Shown one piece after another: positions 18,333 to 27,196 of a DNA stretch of 64,000 nt. The DNA lies in the NCBI RefSeq assembly GCF_000499785.1, contig NZ_HG726020.1, forward strand, positions 1,412,732 through 1,476,731, in the 5' to 3' direction. Source of the DNA: Bacteroides neonati. Lineage in GTDB: Bacteria; Bacteroidota; Bacteroidia; Bacteroidales; Bacteroidaceae. The notes beneath the pieces are model-generated. The model made no database searches. It was not told the DNA's origin and saw only the letters and a program-made list of their open reading frames with translations. Made by a program: the position numbers and the translations under genes. Numbering within the stretch: the stretch's first letter is position 1; each line of letters starts with the position of its first letter.

Positions 18333-18938
18333 ATGACAATGAAACACGTAAAATCAGTAACCATTGTTGCTTGTATGCTATTGGCAGCCGGGAATCTACA
18401 GGCGCAATCGTGGAGCGACTTATTTAGTAAGGAGAATATAGGCAAGGTGGTAAATACCGTGACCGGAAAGGCAAACAAGCCAGCCATGGTCGGTACATGG
18501 AGTTATGCAGGTACTGCCTGCGAGTTCGAATCGGAGAACCTGTTGAAGAAAGCCGGAGGCAGCGTAGCGGCAACAGCCGTTGAGAAAGAGCTCAATACGC
18601 AATGTGCCAAGATAGGCATCGTTCCGGGTAAGTTCGGCTTCACGTTCAATGCCGACAGCACGTTTGTCAACACCTTCGGCAGCAAGAAGTACACGGGTAC
18701 CTACTCGTACAACAGCGCTACCGAAAAGGTACAGTTAAAGTACGCCCGCCTTATCGGTATGAGTGCCAAGGCGCAAGCTGTCGGAAACAAGATGTCGCTG
18801 ACCTTCGAGGCCGATGCCTTGCTCAAACTACTCTCTTTTCTAGGTAGCATGAGTAAGAGTTCGATCACCCAAACGGCTGCGAAGCTGGCCAACGAGTACG
18901 ACGGTATGTTGCTCGGATTTGAGCTGCAAAAGAAGTAA
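18333..18938 (+). CDS. DUF4923 family secreted protein
   Basis: A 201-residue protein with an N-terminal signal peptide ending at NLQAQ (a second in-frame start lies at 18339). The mature part begins with a lipocalin-like segment (MVGTWSYAGTACEFES) and includes FGFTFNADSTFVNTFGSKKYTGTYSYN, features of the DUF4923 family of Bacteroidales. Function is unknown; a periplasmic or outer-membrane location is likely. It starts 8 bases after engB and is followed by a strong bidirectional hairpin. Confidence 0.82.
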   Translation: MTMKHVKSVTIVACMLLAAGNLQAQSWSDLFSKENIGKVVNTVTGKANKPAMVGTWSYAGTACEFESENLLKKAGGSVAATAVEKELNTQCAKIGIVPGKFGFTFNADSTFVNTFGSKKYTGTYSYNSATEKVQLKYARLIGMSAKAQAVGNKMSLTFEADALLKLLSFLGSMSKSSITQTAAKLANEYDGMLLGFELQKK

Positions 18939-18953
18939 GAGGAAAGAAACTAG

Positions 18954-19012
18954 AACGCACGGTTCATTCGGGGCAGATGCATTATGCATTGCCGGCGAAT
19001 GAACCGTGCGTT
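18954..19012. terminator. Bidirectional terminator between DUF4923 and galM
   Basis: A perfect 17-base stem, AACGCACGGTTCATTCG and its complement, with a 25-base loop that itself contains the palindrome ATGCATTATGCAT. It lies between two converging genes, 15 bases past the first stop and 9 bases past the other. Confidence 0.75.
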
Positions 19013-19021
19013 TGTTTCGTC

Positions 19022-20167
19022 TCACTCGGATGCAACCGTACCGAAGCGATAGACACAATGGCTCTTGTACTTCTCGCCCGGGCGAAGTACCGTCGATGGA
19101 AATTGCGGTTGGTTGGGGCTGTCGGCAAAGTGCTGCGTTTCGAGGCATACGGCACTGCGTTTGGGATACGCGATTCCTCTCTTACCCACCATCGCTCCAC
19201 TCAAACCATTGGCGGTATATACCTGCAAGCCAGGCTCGTCGGTATACACCTCGAGACTACGGTCGCTCTTGGGGTCGGTAAGGCGTGCAGCGAGTTTCGT
19301 ATCATCGCCCGCGGTATTGAGCACCCAGTTGTGATCGTAGCCCTTCATCGCTTTAAGCTGCATGATGTCGGTATCGATGCGCTCGCCAATCAAGTGGGGC
19401 GTGGTAAAGTCGAAGGGCGTGCCCGCTACCGGAAGTATCTCTCCGGTGACACACTTCAACGAATCGTAAGGCGTATAAGCATCGGCATTGATAAAAAGAA
19501 GCTGATCTTCGACACTCGTCGTAAAATCGGCCGAGAGATTAAAGAACGAGTGGTGCGAGAGATTGAGCACCGTGGGTTTGTCCGTTTCGGCTTCGTACCT
19601 GATATCGAGTGTATTGTCGTCGGTAAGCAGGTATACCAGATGCACCTCCACAAGACCCGGAAAGCCACATTCACCATCGGGCGAGAGCAGCGTAAGCTTC
19701 AAGGCATTGATATCGAGCTGTTCGGCCTGCCATATCTTAGAGGCAAAGCCTTGAGGACCTCCGTGTGCACAATGCGGGCCGGTATTGGGGGTGAGCCGGT
19801 AGGTAATCGAATCGAGGGTAAAAGTAGAGTGATGAATCCGTCCGATATAGCGTCCGATGGTGGCTCCGAAATTTTGCTTTTGCGCCAGATAGTCGGCAAT
19901 GGTGGGGTAACCGCAAACGATGTCTTCGAGCTTTCCGTTGCGATCGGGAACCATGAGCGAAACAAGACGTCCGCCGTAGTTGGTGATACAGGCCTCCATG
20001 CCGTTTTTGTTTTTCAGAACAAAAAGATTCGTGAGCTGCCCGTCTATCTCTGTTTGGAAATCACGGACGTTCAGCCCCGAGAGGGTCATCTCCTTGCCCT
20101 TATCACAAGAGATGCACAACCATAAGAGCAGGGCTGCCATGATAAGATTCTTACCATTCATATTCAA
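19022..20167 (-). CDS. galM: Aldose 1-epimerase (mutarotase), predicted lipoprotein
   Basis: A 381-residue GalM-family protein that interconverts alpha and beta anomers of hexoses. The family core is clear: YGGRLVSLMVPDR, NFGATIGRYIGRI, the substrate-binding and catalytic His in HCAHGGP and LNLSHHSFFNLS, and the catalytic Glu in CLETQHFADSPNQP. Unusually for a cytoplasmic enzyme, it begins with a lipoprotein signal (LLWLCISCDKG), so it should be anchored in the cell envelope. Secreted GalM forms are common in Bacteroides. A second in-frame start is at 20161. Confidence 0.93.
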   Translation of the reverse strand: MNMNGKNLIMAALLLWLCISCDKGKEMTLSGLNVRDFQTEIDGQLTNLFVLKNKNGMEACITNYGGRLVSLMVPDRNGKLEDIVCGYPTIADYLAQKQNFGATIGRYIGRIHHSTFTLDSITYRLTPNTGPHCAHGGPQGFASKIWQAEQLDINALKLTLLSPDGECGFPGLVEVHLVYLLTDDNTLDIRYEAETDKPTVLNLSHHSFFNLSADFTTSVEDQLLFINADAYTPYDSLKCVTGEILPVAGTPFDFTTPHLIGERIDTDIMQLKAMKGYDHNWVLNTAGDDTKLAARLTDPKSDRSLEVYTDEPGLQVYTANGLSGAMVGKRGIAYPKRSAVCLETQHFADSPNQPQFPSTVLRPGEKYKSHCVYRFGTVASE

Positions 20168-20187
20168 TGCTTTTTAATACTATTTCG

Positions 20188-20195
20188 CAAAGATA
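20188..20195 (-). promoter_or_regulatory. Promoter -7 box of galM
   Basis: TATCTTTG on the minus strand, 20 bases before the galM start; it is divergent from the DUF1573 promoter 25 bases away. Confidence 0.65.
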
Positions 20196-20220
20196 CAGCA
20201 TTATTTCCGAAAAAATCTTC

Positions 20221-20228
20221 TACCTTTG
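20221..20228 (+). promoter_or_regulatory. Promoter -7 box of the DUF1573 gene
   Basis: TACCTTTG, perfect TAnnTTTG, 19 bases before the likely start at 20248. It also argues against any start upstream of this point. Confidence 0.65.
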
Positions 20229-20247
20229 CACATTAGTAAACCATAAA

Positions 20248-20655
20248 ATGAAACAGAGTATGAATAAAGCACTCTTTTTAGTTGCCATGTTAGTGATGGG
20301 TATTACATATACCTATGCACAAACGACTGCGGACATCAAGTTCGATAAAACCACGCACAACTTCGGAACTTTCCCCGAAGCCAATCCCATCGTAAACTGT
20401 ACCTTTACCTTTACAAACATAGGCGATGCGCCATTGGTTATCCATCAGGCGGTAGCTTCGTGCGGATGTACGGTGCCCGAATACACCAAAGAACCGATTA
20501 TGCCGGGCAAGACGGGAACACTGAAGGTTACCTACAATGGAACGGGCAAGTATCCGGGACACTTTAAAAAATCGATTACCCTACGCACCAATGCCAAAAC
20601 CGAAATGGTTCGCCTCTACATCGAAGGCGATATGACGGCAAAGGACGCTAAATAA
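20248..20655 (+). CDS. DUF1573 domain secreted protein
   Basis: A 135-residue protein: signal peptide (ending around YTYAQ) followed by a single DUF1573 Ig-like domain (about residues 30-130). Its motifs are FDKTTHNFGTFPEANP and CTFTFTNIGDAPLVIHQAVASCGCTVPEY, including the CGC that marks this family. The alternative start 20260 gives a shorter n-region. Function is unknown; these ASPM/SPD-2-like beta domains are often found in exported Bacteroidetes proteins. The gene is monocistronic: it has its own promoter and a perfect terminator. Confidence 0.88.
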   Translation: MKQSMNKALFLVAMLVMGITYTYAQTTADIKFDKTTHNFGTFPEANPIVNCTFTFTNIGDAPLVIHQAVASCGCTVPEYTKEPIMPGKTGTLKVTYNGTGKYPGHFKKSITLRTNAKTEMVRLYIEGDMTAKDAK

Positions 20656-20675
20656 CAAAAACAGACAACAAGAGT

Positions 20676-20706
20676 AAGGAGAATCTTTCGGATTCTCCTT
20701 TTTTTT
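20676..20706 (+). terminator. Intrinsic terminator after DUF1573
   Basis: Perfect stem AAGGAGAATC/GATTCTCCTT with a short TTTCG-type loop, followed by T8. A textbook intrinsic terminator. Confidence 0.93.
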
Positions 20707-20746
20707 GCTTTCTTTGAAGCTCAAAAACATAAATTATAAGAAAACT

Positions 20747-22735
20747 ATGAAACAAGAAGAAGACAAATTCACGGGCCTGCCCGAGAATGCGTTCCGGGAG
20801 CTAAAGAAAGGCGAGGTCTACAACCCGCTCATGAGTCCGGGAAAGAGTTATCCTGAAGTAAACTTCTGGTCGGTATCATGGGGCATCGCGATGGCTATCT
20901 TATTTTCGGCAGCCGCGGCCTACCTGGGACTGAAAGTGGGACAAGTATTCGAAGCAGCCATCCCCATTGCCATCATTGCCGTTGGCGTATCGGGAGCAGC
21001 CAAACGCAAAAATGCACTGGGCGAAAACGTCATCATCCAATCCATCGGCGCCTGTTCGGGCGTTATCGTAGCGGGAGCCATCTTTACCCTTCCTGCACTT
21101 TACATTCTTCAGTCAAAATACCCCGAAATGACCGTCACCTTCCTGCAGGTATTTATCAGCTCTCTGCTGGGTGGAGTATTGGGCATTCTTTTCCTCATTC
21201 CTTTCCGTAAGTATTTTGTAAGCGATATGCACGGGCAATACCCCTTTCCCGAAGCAACGGCTACTACACAGGTTCTCGTTTCGGGCGAAAAAGGCGGCAG
21301 TCAGGCCAAACCCCTGCTGATGGCAGGTATCATCGGTGGATTGTATGACTTCATTGTAGCAACTTTCGGTTGGTGGAACGAGAACTTCACCACACGCGTA
21401 TGCAGTGCCGGAGAGATGCTGGCCGAGAAAGCCAAACTGGTGTTCAAAGTCAACACCGGTGCAGCCGTACTGGGTCTGGGCTATATCGTGGGGTTGAAGT
21501 ATGCTTCGATCATCTGTCTCGGTTCGCTGGCAGTATGGTGGATCATCGTTCCGGGCATGTCTATCTTCTTTGGCGACAGTGTACTGAACGCTTGGAACCC
21601 CGACATTACCGCTACCGTAGGGTCTATGAGTCCCGAAGAAATATTTAAGTACTACGCCAAGAGTATCGGCATCGGCGGTATCGCCATGGCAGGTGTGATC
21701 GGTATCATCAAGTCGTGGGGCATCATCAAAAGTGCTGTCGGGCTGGCAGCCAAAGAGATGGGCGGCAAGAACGACGCAGAGAAGAATGTTATGCGTACGC
21801 AACGCGACCTGTCGATGAAGATTATCGCCATCGGCTCTATCATCACACTCATTCTGGTGTTCCTCTTCTTCTACTTCGATGTGATGCAGGGCAATATTGT
21901 CCACACCGTAGTGGCTATTTTACTGGTGGCAGGCATCTCGTTCCTGTTTACTACCGTGGCAGCCAATGCAATTGCCATTGTGGGTACAAATCCGGTATCG
22001 GGCATGACGCTGATGACACTCATTCTGGCTTCGGTCGTGATGGTGGCTATCGGTTTGAAAGGCCCTTCGGGTATGGTGGCAGCTTTGGTGATGGGTGGTG
22101 TGGTATGTACGGCACTCTCGATGGCAGGCGGTTTCATCACCGACCTGAAGATCGGCTACTGGCTGGGTAGTACGCCCGCCAAGCAGGAGGCGTGGAAGTT
22201 TCTCGGCACCATCGTGTCGGCAGCTACCGTGGGTGGCGTTATGATTATCCTCAACAAAACATACGGTTTTACGAGCGGTGCGCTTGCCGCTCCACAGGCC
22301 AATGCGATGGCAGCGGTAATCGAGCCGTTGATGAGCGGTGTCGGTGCACCTTGGTTGCTCTATGGCATCGGTGCTATACTGGCTGTGGTACTTACCTTGT
22401 TGAAGATTCCGGCACTGGCTTTCGCGTTGGGTATGTTCATCCCCTTGGAGCTGAATGTTCCGCTTGTAGTGGGTGGAGCGGTCAACTGGTACGTAACAAC
22501 CCGCAGCAAAGATACGGCTCTCAACACCGAACGTGGTGAAAAGGGTACACTGTTGGCATCGGGCTTTATTGCCGGTGGTGCTTTGATGGGCGTGGTGAGT
22601 GCTGCGATGCGTTTTGGCGGCATCAATCTGGTCAATGAGGCATGGCTCAACAATACCCTGTCTCAACTACTGGCACTGGTGGCTTATGCCTTGCTGATTC
22701 TGTATTTTATCAAAGCATCCATGAAGATTAAGTAA
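20747..22735 (+). CDS. OPT-family oligopeptide/metal-chelate transporter
   Basis: A 662-residue polytopic membrane protein of the OPT superfamily, which imports small peptides or metal-siderophore complexes. It has about 15 hydrophobic helices. Family landmarks are SVSWGIAMAILFSAAAAYLG near the N-terminus, then GVSGAAKRKNALGENVIIQS and GQYPFPEATATTQVLVSG, the NPE/YPFPE-type motif. The start at 20747 (MKQEEDKFTG) is preferred to 20705, which lies in the terminator tail. The esterase-like gene begins 1 base after its stop, so the two are cotranscribed. Confidence 0.93.
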   Translation: MKQEEDKFTGLPENAFRELKKGEVYNPLMSPGKSYPEVNFWSVSWGIAMAILFSAAAAYLGLKVGQVFEAAIPIAIIAVGVSGAAKRKNALGENVIIQSIGACSGVIVAGAIFTLPALYILQSKYPEMTVTFLQVFISSLLGGVLGILFLIPFRKYFVSDMHGQYPFPEATATTQVLVSGEKGGSQAKPLLMAGIIGGLYDFIVATFGWWNENFTTRVCSAGEMLAEKAKLVFKVNTGAAVLGLGYIVGLKYASIICLGSLAVWWIIVPGMSIFFGDSVLNAWNPDITATVGSMSPEEIFKYYAKSIGIGGIAMAGVIGIIKSWGIIKSAVGLAAKEMGGKNDAEKNVMRTQRDLSMKIIAIGSIITLILVFLFFYFDVMQGNIVHTVVAILLVAGISFLFTTVAANAIAIVGTNPVSGMTLMTLILASVVMVAIGLKGPSGMVAALVMGGVVCTALSMAGGFITDLKIGYWLGSTPAKQEAWKFLGTIVSAATVGGVMIILNKTYGFTSGALAAPQANAMAAVIEPLMSGVGAPWLLYGIGAILAVVLTLLKIPALAFALGMFIPLELNVPLVVGGAVNWYVTTRSKDTALNTERGEKGTLLASGFIAGGALMGVVSAAMRFGGINLVNEAWLNNTLSQLLALVAYALLILYFIKASMKIK

Positions 22736-22736
22736 C

Positions 22737-23591
22737 ATGAAATACCTCGTATTGACTACCTTATTATATATGAGCACCATTCTGTCGGCGCAACAACCCA
22801 TTGAACGGCCTTTATGGCCCAATGGGGCGCCCAACAGCAACGAACTGACGGGTACGGAACAAGAGTTGGAGCCTCATCGCGTCAGCAACGTAACCCAGCC
22901 TACGATCACCGTATATCCGTCGGCACGCCCCAATAGCAAGGCGATTATCATGTGCCCCGGCGGTGCGTATACCCTCCTGGCAACCGATCACGAAGGACAT
23001 GATATGGCTCCTTGGTTTCATGCACAAAACATTACGTACGTGGTATTGAAGTACCGCATGCCCAACGGTCATTCGGACGTTCCCCTGTCGGATGCCGAAC
23101 AGGCCATCCGGATGGTACGCCAACAGGCAGCCGAGTGGAATGTAGACCCTAAGCAAGTCGGTATCATGGGGGCTTCGGCAGGCGGACACTTGGCATCGAC
23201 CTTGGCTACCCATTACGGTAGCAAGGAGACACGCCCCGACTTTCAGATACTGTTTTATCCGGTTATAACGATGGATGAGGGGTATACACACATGGGCTCG
23301 CGAATCAATCTGTTGGGCAACCGACCCACAGCAGAGCAGTTAGCCCTGTTCAGCAACGAACAACGGGTCGATGCACAGACACCGCCGGCTTTCATCATGC
23401 TATCGTCGGACGATCGGGCAGTACCGCCCGCCAATGGCGTTAATTACTACCTCGCACTGGTGCGCAACGGTGTACCGGCCTCGCTTCATGCCTACCCCAC
23501 CGGCGGGCATGGATGGGGCTTTTGGGACAGCTTCGCCTACAAGCGTCAGTGGACAGGCGAACTGGAGAAATGGCTACGTTCAGCCCTTTGA
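22737..23591 (+). CDS. Secreted alpha/beta hydrolase (esterase-like, BD-FAE/acetylxylan esterase group)
   Basis: A 284-residue alpha/beta hydrolase with an N-terminal signal peptide (ending at LSAQ). The HGGA-like oxyanion motif is CPGGAYTLL, the nucleophile Ser is in GIMGASAGGHLAS, the acid is in LSSDDRAVPPA, and the catalytic His is in GGHGWGFW. This is the pattern of the periplasmic carbohydrate esterase-like group, often deacetylases or feruloyl esterases. Substrate is not predictable. It follows the OPT transporter with almost no gap, and its last 12 bases overlap the 3' end of lipB on the other strand. Confidence 0.87.
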   Translation: MKYLVLTTLLYMSTILSAQQPIERPLWPNGAPNSNELTGTEQELEPHRVSNVTQPTITVYPSARPNSKAIIMCPGGAYTLLATDHEGHDMAPWFHAQNITYVVLKYRMPNGHSDVPLSDAEQAIRMVRQQAAEWNVDPKQVGIMGASAGGHLASTLATHYGSKETRPDFQILFYPVITMDEGYTHMGSRINLLGNRPTAEQLALFSNEQRVDAQTPPAFIMLSSDDRAVPPANGVNYYLALVRNGVPASLHAYPTGGHGWGFWDSFAYKRQWTGELEKWLRSAL

Positions 23592-24248
23592 TTGCAACAG
23601 GGTCAGGATAGCTTCCTGCAAACGTTCTTTTACTTCCGCCAAAGGCGTTGCCTCTCCCAACTCTTGTTGTAGCGAGGTGACGCCTTTGTCTATAAAGCCA
23701 CAGGGGTGAATGTAGCTAAAGTAGCGTAAATCGGTATTGACATTGAGCGCCAACCCGTGCATGGTTACATAATGGCTACTACGCACACCCATCGCACAGA
23801 TTTTACGTACTCGCGGGGTATCGACCTCAAGCCATACTCCGGTCGCTTTCTCCAACCGTCCGGCTACGATGCCATACGAGGCACAAACACGAATCACAGC
23901 CTCTTCGAGCAGATGCACGTACTCCTTCAGCCCCAGATTGAACTCTTCGAGATTGAGGATGGGATAGCACACCAACTGCCCCGGTCCGTGGTAGGTGATA
24001 TCTCCCCCACGGTCGATGTGGTAGAGGGTGGCGTCGATGGCCTTGAGCTGCTCATCGGTCAGTAGCATATGCTGGTCTTTTCCGCTTCGCCCCAACGTAT
24101 ATACATGGGGGTGTTCGCACAGAATGATGCGGTTCTCATAAGGTTCGTGGTTCTGTTTGGCACTAACAAGTGCATCGAACCAGACTGTTTGGCGTTGCCA
24201 AGCTTCGGAATACGGAATCAAGTTCCAGTCAATCACAGTAGTTTTCAT
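23580..24248 (-). CDS. lipB: Lipoyl(octanoyl) transferase LipB
   Basis: A 222-residue octanoyltransferase that moves octanoate from acyl carrier protein to lipoyl domains, such as GcvH of the glycine cleavage system whose P protein is encoded at 34994. Motifs: RGGDITYHGPGQLVCYPI, the catalytic Lys in RKICAMGVR, and the catalytic Cys in YIHPCGFIDKG. The start at 24248 (MKTTVIDWN) is preferred over 24275. Its 3' end overlaps the hydrolase gene by 12 bases on the opposite strand. Confidence 0.97.
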   Translation of the reverse strand: MKTTVIDWNLIPYSEAWQRQTVWFDALVSAKQNHEPYENRIILCEHPHVYTLGRSGKDQHMLLTDEQLKAIDATLYHIDRGGDITYHGPGQLVCYPILNLEEFNLGLKEYVHLLEEAVIRVCASYGIVAGRLEKATGVWLEVDTPRVRKICAMGVRSSHYVTMHGLALNVNTDLRYFSYIHPCGFIDKGVTSLQQELGEATPLAEVKERLQEAILTLLQSKG

Positions 24249-24380
24249 GCGAACAAAGATAAAATGAATACACAACGAACGCCTCGGTCAATACACAGCT
24301 GCCGAGGGGGTGTAAAGATACCGCAGATTCTCTTGAAAAACAAACATAGCGCACACTCTTTTTCCTGCGTCGGCGGGTTG

Positions 24381-25325
24381 TCAAACAGAGATGGCTTGCA
24401 GGATGCTTCTGACCTTTTCTTTTAAAGCTTCCGGTCGAACAATGGTTGCTACATCGGCGTATGAGAGATACCAACGGGCAAACTTCTCCAACGAGAATTG
24501 GACGAATTGACATTCGATACAGTCGCCCGTCTCTTGTTCGGAAACCAATCCGTAGTAATACTTATCATCGCCCATCATGGAGGCTTTATCCTTACTTATT
24601 TTGACAACGACCTCAAACAGATTCTCCTTGCGGTAGGTGTCATCCAGAAAGACCTTCAAAGGCGGATGTTGCCTCGTTTGTGCCTTTTCGAGCGAAACGA
24701 TATGCTGCACCCTATCCATACGGAATGTTCGATAAGCCAACTTTTGCAAGCAGAAGGCGATCAGATACCAATTCGTTCTCGAAAAGAACATCCCCACAGG
24801 CTCTACTTCTCGTTTGGAAACAGTGCGTACGGAGTCAATAATGTAGGAAATCTCTAAACTCTTCCGTTCATAAATGCTTTGTAGCACCAATAGAAGTATA
24901 TCGGGTCTATAGGTCGACGGCTTATGCGTTGGTAGTACCGACAGGCTGCTTTCTATGATTTCTACTCTTTTCTTATCGGTACTGCGCATAACAGACCGTA
25001 TTTTCTCCATGCCCGATTGATAATGTCCACTATTCTCGGAATCGGTCAGTTCATTGACTAACTTTTCGGCTATTAAGAACGATAACGCCTCTTCCTGCGT
25101 AAACATAAGCGGAGGGAGCTTAAATCCGTCCATCAATGAATAACCCACACCGGGGTTTCCAACAATGGGAATACCCGCCTCCTCTAACGCACGAATATCC
25201 CGGTAAACAGTGCGGATACTGATATGAAACCGTTCTGAAATTTGTTGTGCTTTTACAAGCGAATGCGATTGCAACTGCACCAATATGGCCGAAAATATGG
25301 CCGAAAGACGCTCTATTCTATTCAT
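24381..25325 (-). CDS. YafY-type transcriptional regulator (HTH + WYL)
   Basis: A 314-residue regulator. The N-terminal winged helix (about residues 1-60) has RLSAIFSAILVQLQSHSL and the recognition region HISIRTVYRDIRALEEAGIP. A central WYL domain (about residues 130-210) shows the hallmark NWYLIAFC and a downstream FRMDRVQ. WYL proteins sense nucleic acid or other small ligands. Start 25325 is used because the preceding in-frame codon is a TTG. Its target is unknown; the VOC gene ends 89 bases upstream and might be cotranscribed. Confidence 0.92.
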   Translation of the reverse strand: MNRIERLSAIFSAILVQLQSHSLVKAQQISERFHISIRTVYRDIRALEEAGIPIVGNPGVGYSLMDGFKLPPLMFTQEEALSFLIAEKLVNELTDSENSGHYQSGMEKIRSVMRSTDKKRVEIIESSLSVLPTHKPSTYRPDILLLVLQSIYERKSLEISYIIDSVRTVSKREVEPVGMFFSRTNWYLIAFCLQKLAYRTFRMDRVQHIVSLEKAQTRQHPPLKVFLDDTYRKENLFEVVVKISKDKASMMGDDKYYYGLVSEQETGDCIECQFVQFSLEKFARWYLSYADVATIVRPEALKEKVRSILQAISV

Positions 25326-25414
25326 AATTATCAATATGACGGACTAAAGTTACTAATAAATAGGCAATAATAGGCGCATTTTTAATAAACGACCCATTAT
25401 TGCCCGATTTTAGA

Positions 25415-25831
25415 TCAACCTTCATAGTCTTTATCGGTCATCATGAGCAACCAGCGCACACCAAACCGATCAATGACCTCACCTATCGTTTCGGAAAAGA
25501 ACGTTTTCTCCAACGGGCTCACGATGGTTCCTCCTTCGGATAAAACAGTAAAAACCGATTGCAGCTTTGCCCGATCTTCAAAGGCCAGCACGAGCTTGTT
25601 GCTCCCCGTAGTCACAGGCACACCTTTATCCGCATCTTCTCCCTGAATACTGAAATGTTCAGTGTTCAATACGATGTGAGAGATTTTATTCTTTTCCTCC
25701 TCATCGACAGACAGTGTCTTATCTTCTCCTTTCCGAAATAAGAAAACAATCTCACCGTTAAAAATCTGTTTGTAAACTGAGAATGCTTTTTCGCAATCTC
25801 CGTTAAATACCAAATGCAAATGTAATTCCAT
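25415..25831 (-). CDS. VOC-family (PhnB/glyoxalase-like) protein
   Basis: A 138-residue protein with the short alpha-beta PhnB-type fold: HLVFNGDCEKAFSVYKQIFNGEIV at the N-terminus, LVLAFEDRAKLQSVFTVLSEGG in the middle, and the terminal IDRFGVRWLLMM motif typical of 3-demethylubiquinone-9 3-methyltransferase-like and PhnB-like VOC proteins. Metal ligands are not clearly all present. The substrate is unknown. A perfect promoter box lies upstream. Confidence 0.88.
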   Translation of the reverse strand: MELHLHLVFNGDCEKAFSVYKQIFNGEIVFLFRKGEDKTLSVDEEEKNKISHIVLNTEHFSIQGEDADKGVPVTTGSNKLVLAFEDRAKLQSVFTVLSEGGTIVSPLEKTFFSETIGEVIDRFGVRWLLMMTDKDYEG

Positions 25832-25868
25832 ACGTTCATTTATTGAATGAGTAACTTAATTATCGGTA

Positions 25869-25876
25869 CAAAAGTA
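25869..25876 (-). promoter_or_regulatory. Promoter -7 box of the VOC gene
   Basis: TACTTTTG on the minus strand, a perfect TAnnTTTG match, 37 bases before the start codon. Confidence 0.6.
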
Positions 25877-26316
25877 AGTGATTGCCTGACAACCCTATGT
25901 CAGCATGTTTTCGAAAAGCAAATTATCATTATTTTTTAACGACTCATCTGATAGTAAACAGCAGATAGGAATCATTGAAAGAAAGAGTACGTACTTAACA
26001 GTGCAATAACTAGTATATTAATACACCGTTAAATACGCACTCTTGCCACCCAAGAATACGTACTCCATAAAACGCTTACAATCAATATAATATAAAACAT
26101 TCGTCATATACATAGAATAATTAATACGTAAATAAAAAAGAATACTATTTTATTTTAATAGATACGCTTATTAGCCCTATTTCAATACTTTACAGTGGGT
26201 TAACCTTTCGGTTAAGAGATGGTTTTTCAACAACAAATCATCCGAAATATCACTAAATGAATAAACAAAATGATCTTTATTTTTATTAAGTATGCACATA
26301 AATCGATATTTTTACG
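25877..26316. other. AT-rich divergent intergenic region with inverted-repeat sites
   Basis: This stretch between the divergent VOC and AraC genes carries no gene. It does hold three copies of a GAGTACGTA-type element: one forward (25985-25999) and two inverted (26028-26042 and 26054-26065). The first pair forms a 15-base imperfect inverted repeat. There is also a TTAACC-TTTC-GGTTAA inverted repeat at 26200-26215. These could be operator sites, but nothing proves it. Confidence 0.45.
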
Positions 26317-26324
26317 TAAGTTTG
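26317..26324 (+). promoter_or_regulatory. Promoter -7 box of the AraC-type regulator
   Basis: TAAGTTTG, perfect TAnnTTTG, 24 bases before the ATG at 26349. It rules out the longer reading frame start at 26292, which would lie upstream of the box. Confidence 0.65.
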
Positions 26325-26348
26325 TACAGACACAAAAATACAGGAGTT

Positions 26349-27188
26349 ATGAAGTTCGATTTTCCACAAGTTGACCTACCCAGTGAGATTGTTGCATGGA
26401 CAGATGTTACAGAAGATATATTGAATCTTTACAAGCAATCCTGCCGATTGCAAGCAGGAATCTTTGCCGTTTGCATAGAGGGTAGCATGAAGGCTACCAT
26501 CAACTTGATTGACTATGAGATTAAAGAGAATGACCTGATTACGCTGTTGCCCGGAAGCATCATACAGTTTCGGGAAAAAACAGAACGTGTTCGATTGAGC
26601 TTTGCCGGGTTTTCATCCGGATGTATTGGTCGGGTTAATCTGATTAAACTACTGCTCGGTGCGTTTCAAAAGATAACCGAATATCCCGTTCTTTCGTTGA
26701 ATAAAGAGGTAGCCGGTTATTTCAAAGACTACTTCGCACTACTTACGCGGCTTGCCTACAACGAGGAGATCGTGCTCATCCCCGAACTGACCGAGGCATC
26801 ACTCAATAGCGTATTGGCAGCTACCCGAATGGTATACAAGAACTACTCCCAGCAGGAGCGGAAATCGAGTCGGAAGGAAGAGATATGCAAGGAGTTGGTA
26901 CAAGCCGTTACGCAGCACTATACCACCGAGCGGAAAGCTCAGTTCTATGCCGACACACTAGGTATTTCGCTTCAGCATCTCAGTACAACCGTAAAGCAGG
27001 TGACGGGCAAGAATGTGCTCGATATCATTGCTTATATTGTTATAATGGATGCCAAAGCCAAATTAAAATCAACTCGGATGACGATTCAGGAAGTGGCCTT
27101 CTCGCTCAACTTCCCCAGTGCTTCTTTCTTCGGTAAGTATTTCCGAAGATATGTAGGCATGACCCCACTCGAGTTCAGAAACAGTTAG
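26349..27188 (+). CDS. AraC-family transcriptional regulator
   Basis: A 279-residue regulator. The start at 26349 is preceded by AGGAG, an unusual Shine-Dalgarno-like sequence for this group, and by a good promoter. An N-terminal cupin-like sensing domain (about residues 15-140, with LITLLPGSIIQFREK) is followed by the AraC double helix-turn-helix (about 185-279): FYADTLGISLQHLSTTVKQ and IQEVAFSLNFPSASFFGKYF, then the ending YVGMTPLEFRNS. The ligand is unknown. It converges on the copper ATPase gene with 8 bases between the stop codons, so it is not in that operon; regulation of the operon is possible but not shown. Confidence 0.93.
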   Translation: MKFDFPQVDLPSEIVAWTDVTEDILNLYKQSCRLQAGIFAVCIEGSMKATINLIDYEIKENDLITLLPGSIIQFREKTERVRLSFAGFSSGCIGRVNLIKLLLGAFQKITEYPVLSLNKEVAGYFKDYFALLTRLAYNEEIVLIPELTEASLNSVLAATRMVYKNYSQQERKSSRKEEICKELVQAVTQHYTTERKAQFYADTLGISLQHLSTTVKQVTGKNVLDIIAYIVIMDAKAKLKSTRMTIQEVAFSLNFPSASFFGKYFRRYVGMTPLEFRNS

Positions 27189-27196
27189 CCGAAGAG

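Noticed and set aside
18977..20125. 382-residue plus-strand frame opposite galM
   Set aside because: It is a mirror of the strongly supported galM gene; its composition is that of an antisense frame and no domain is recognisable.
21113..21904. 263-residue frame antisense to the OPT transporter, plus others there
   Set aside because: It shares the third-base pattern of the real gene on the other strand, has no start signal or family feature, and runs across a well-supported membrane protein gene.
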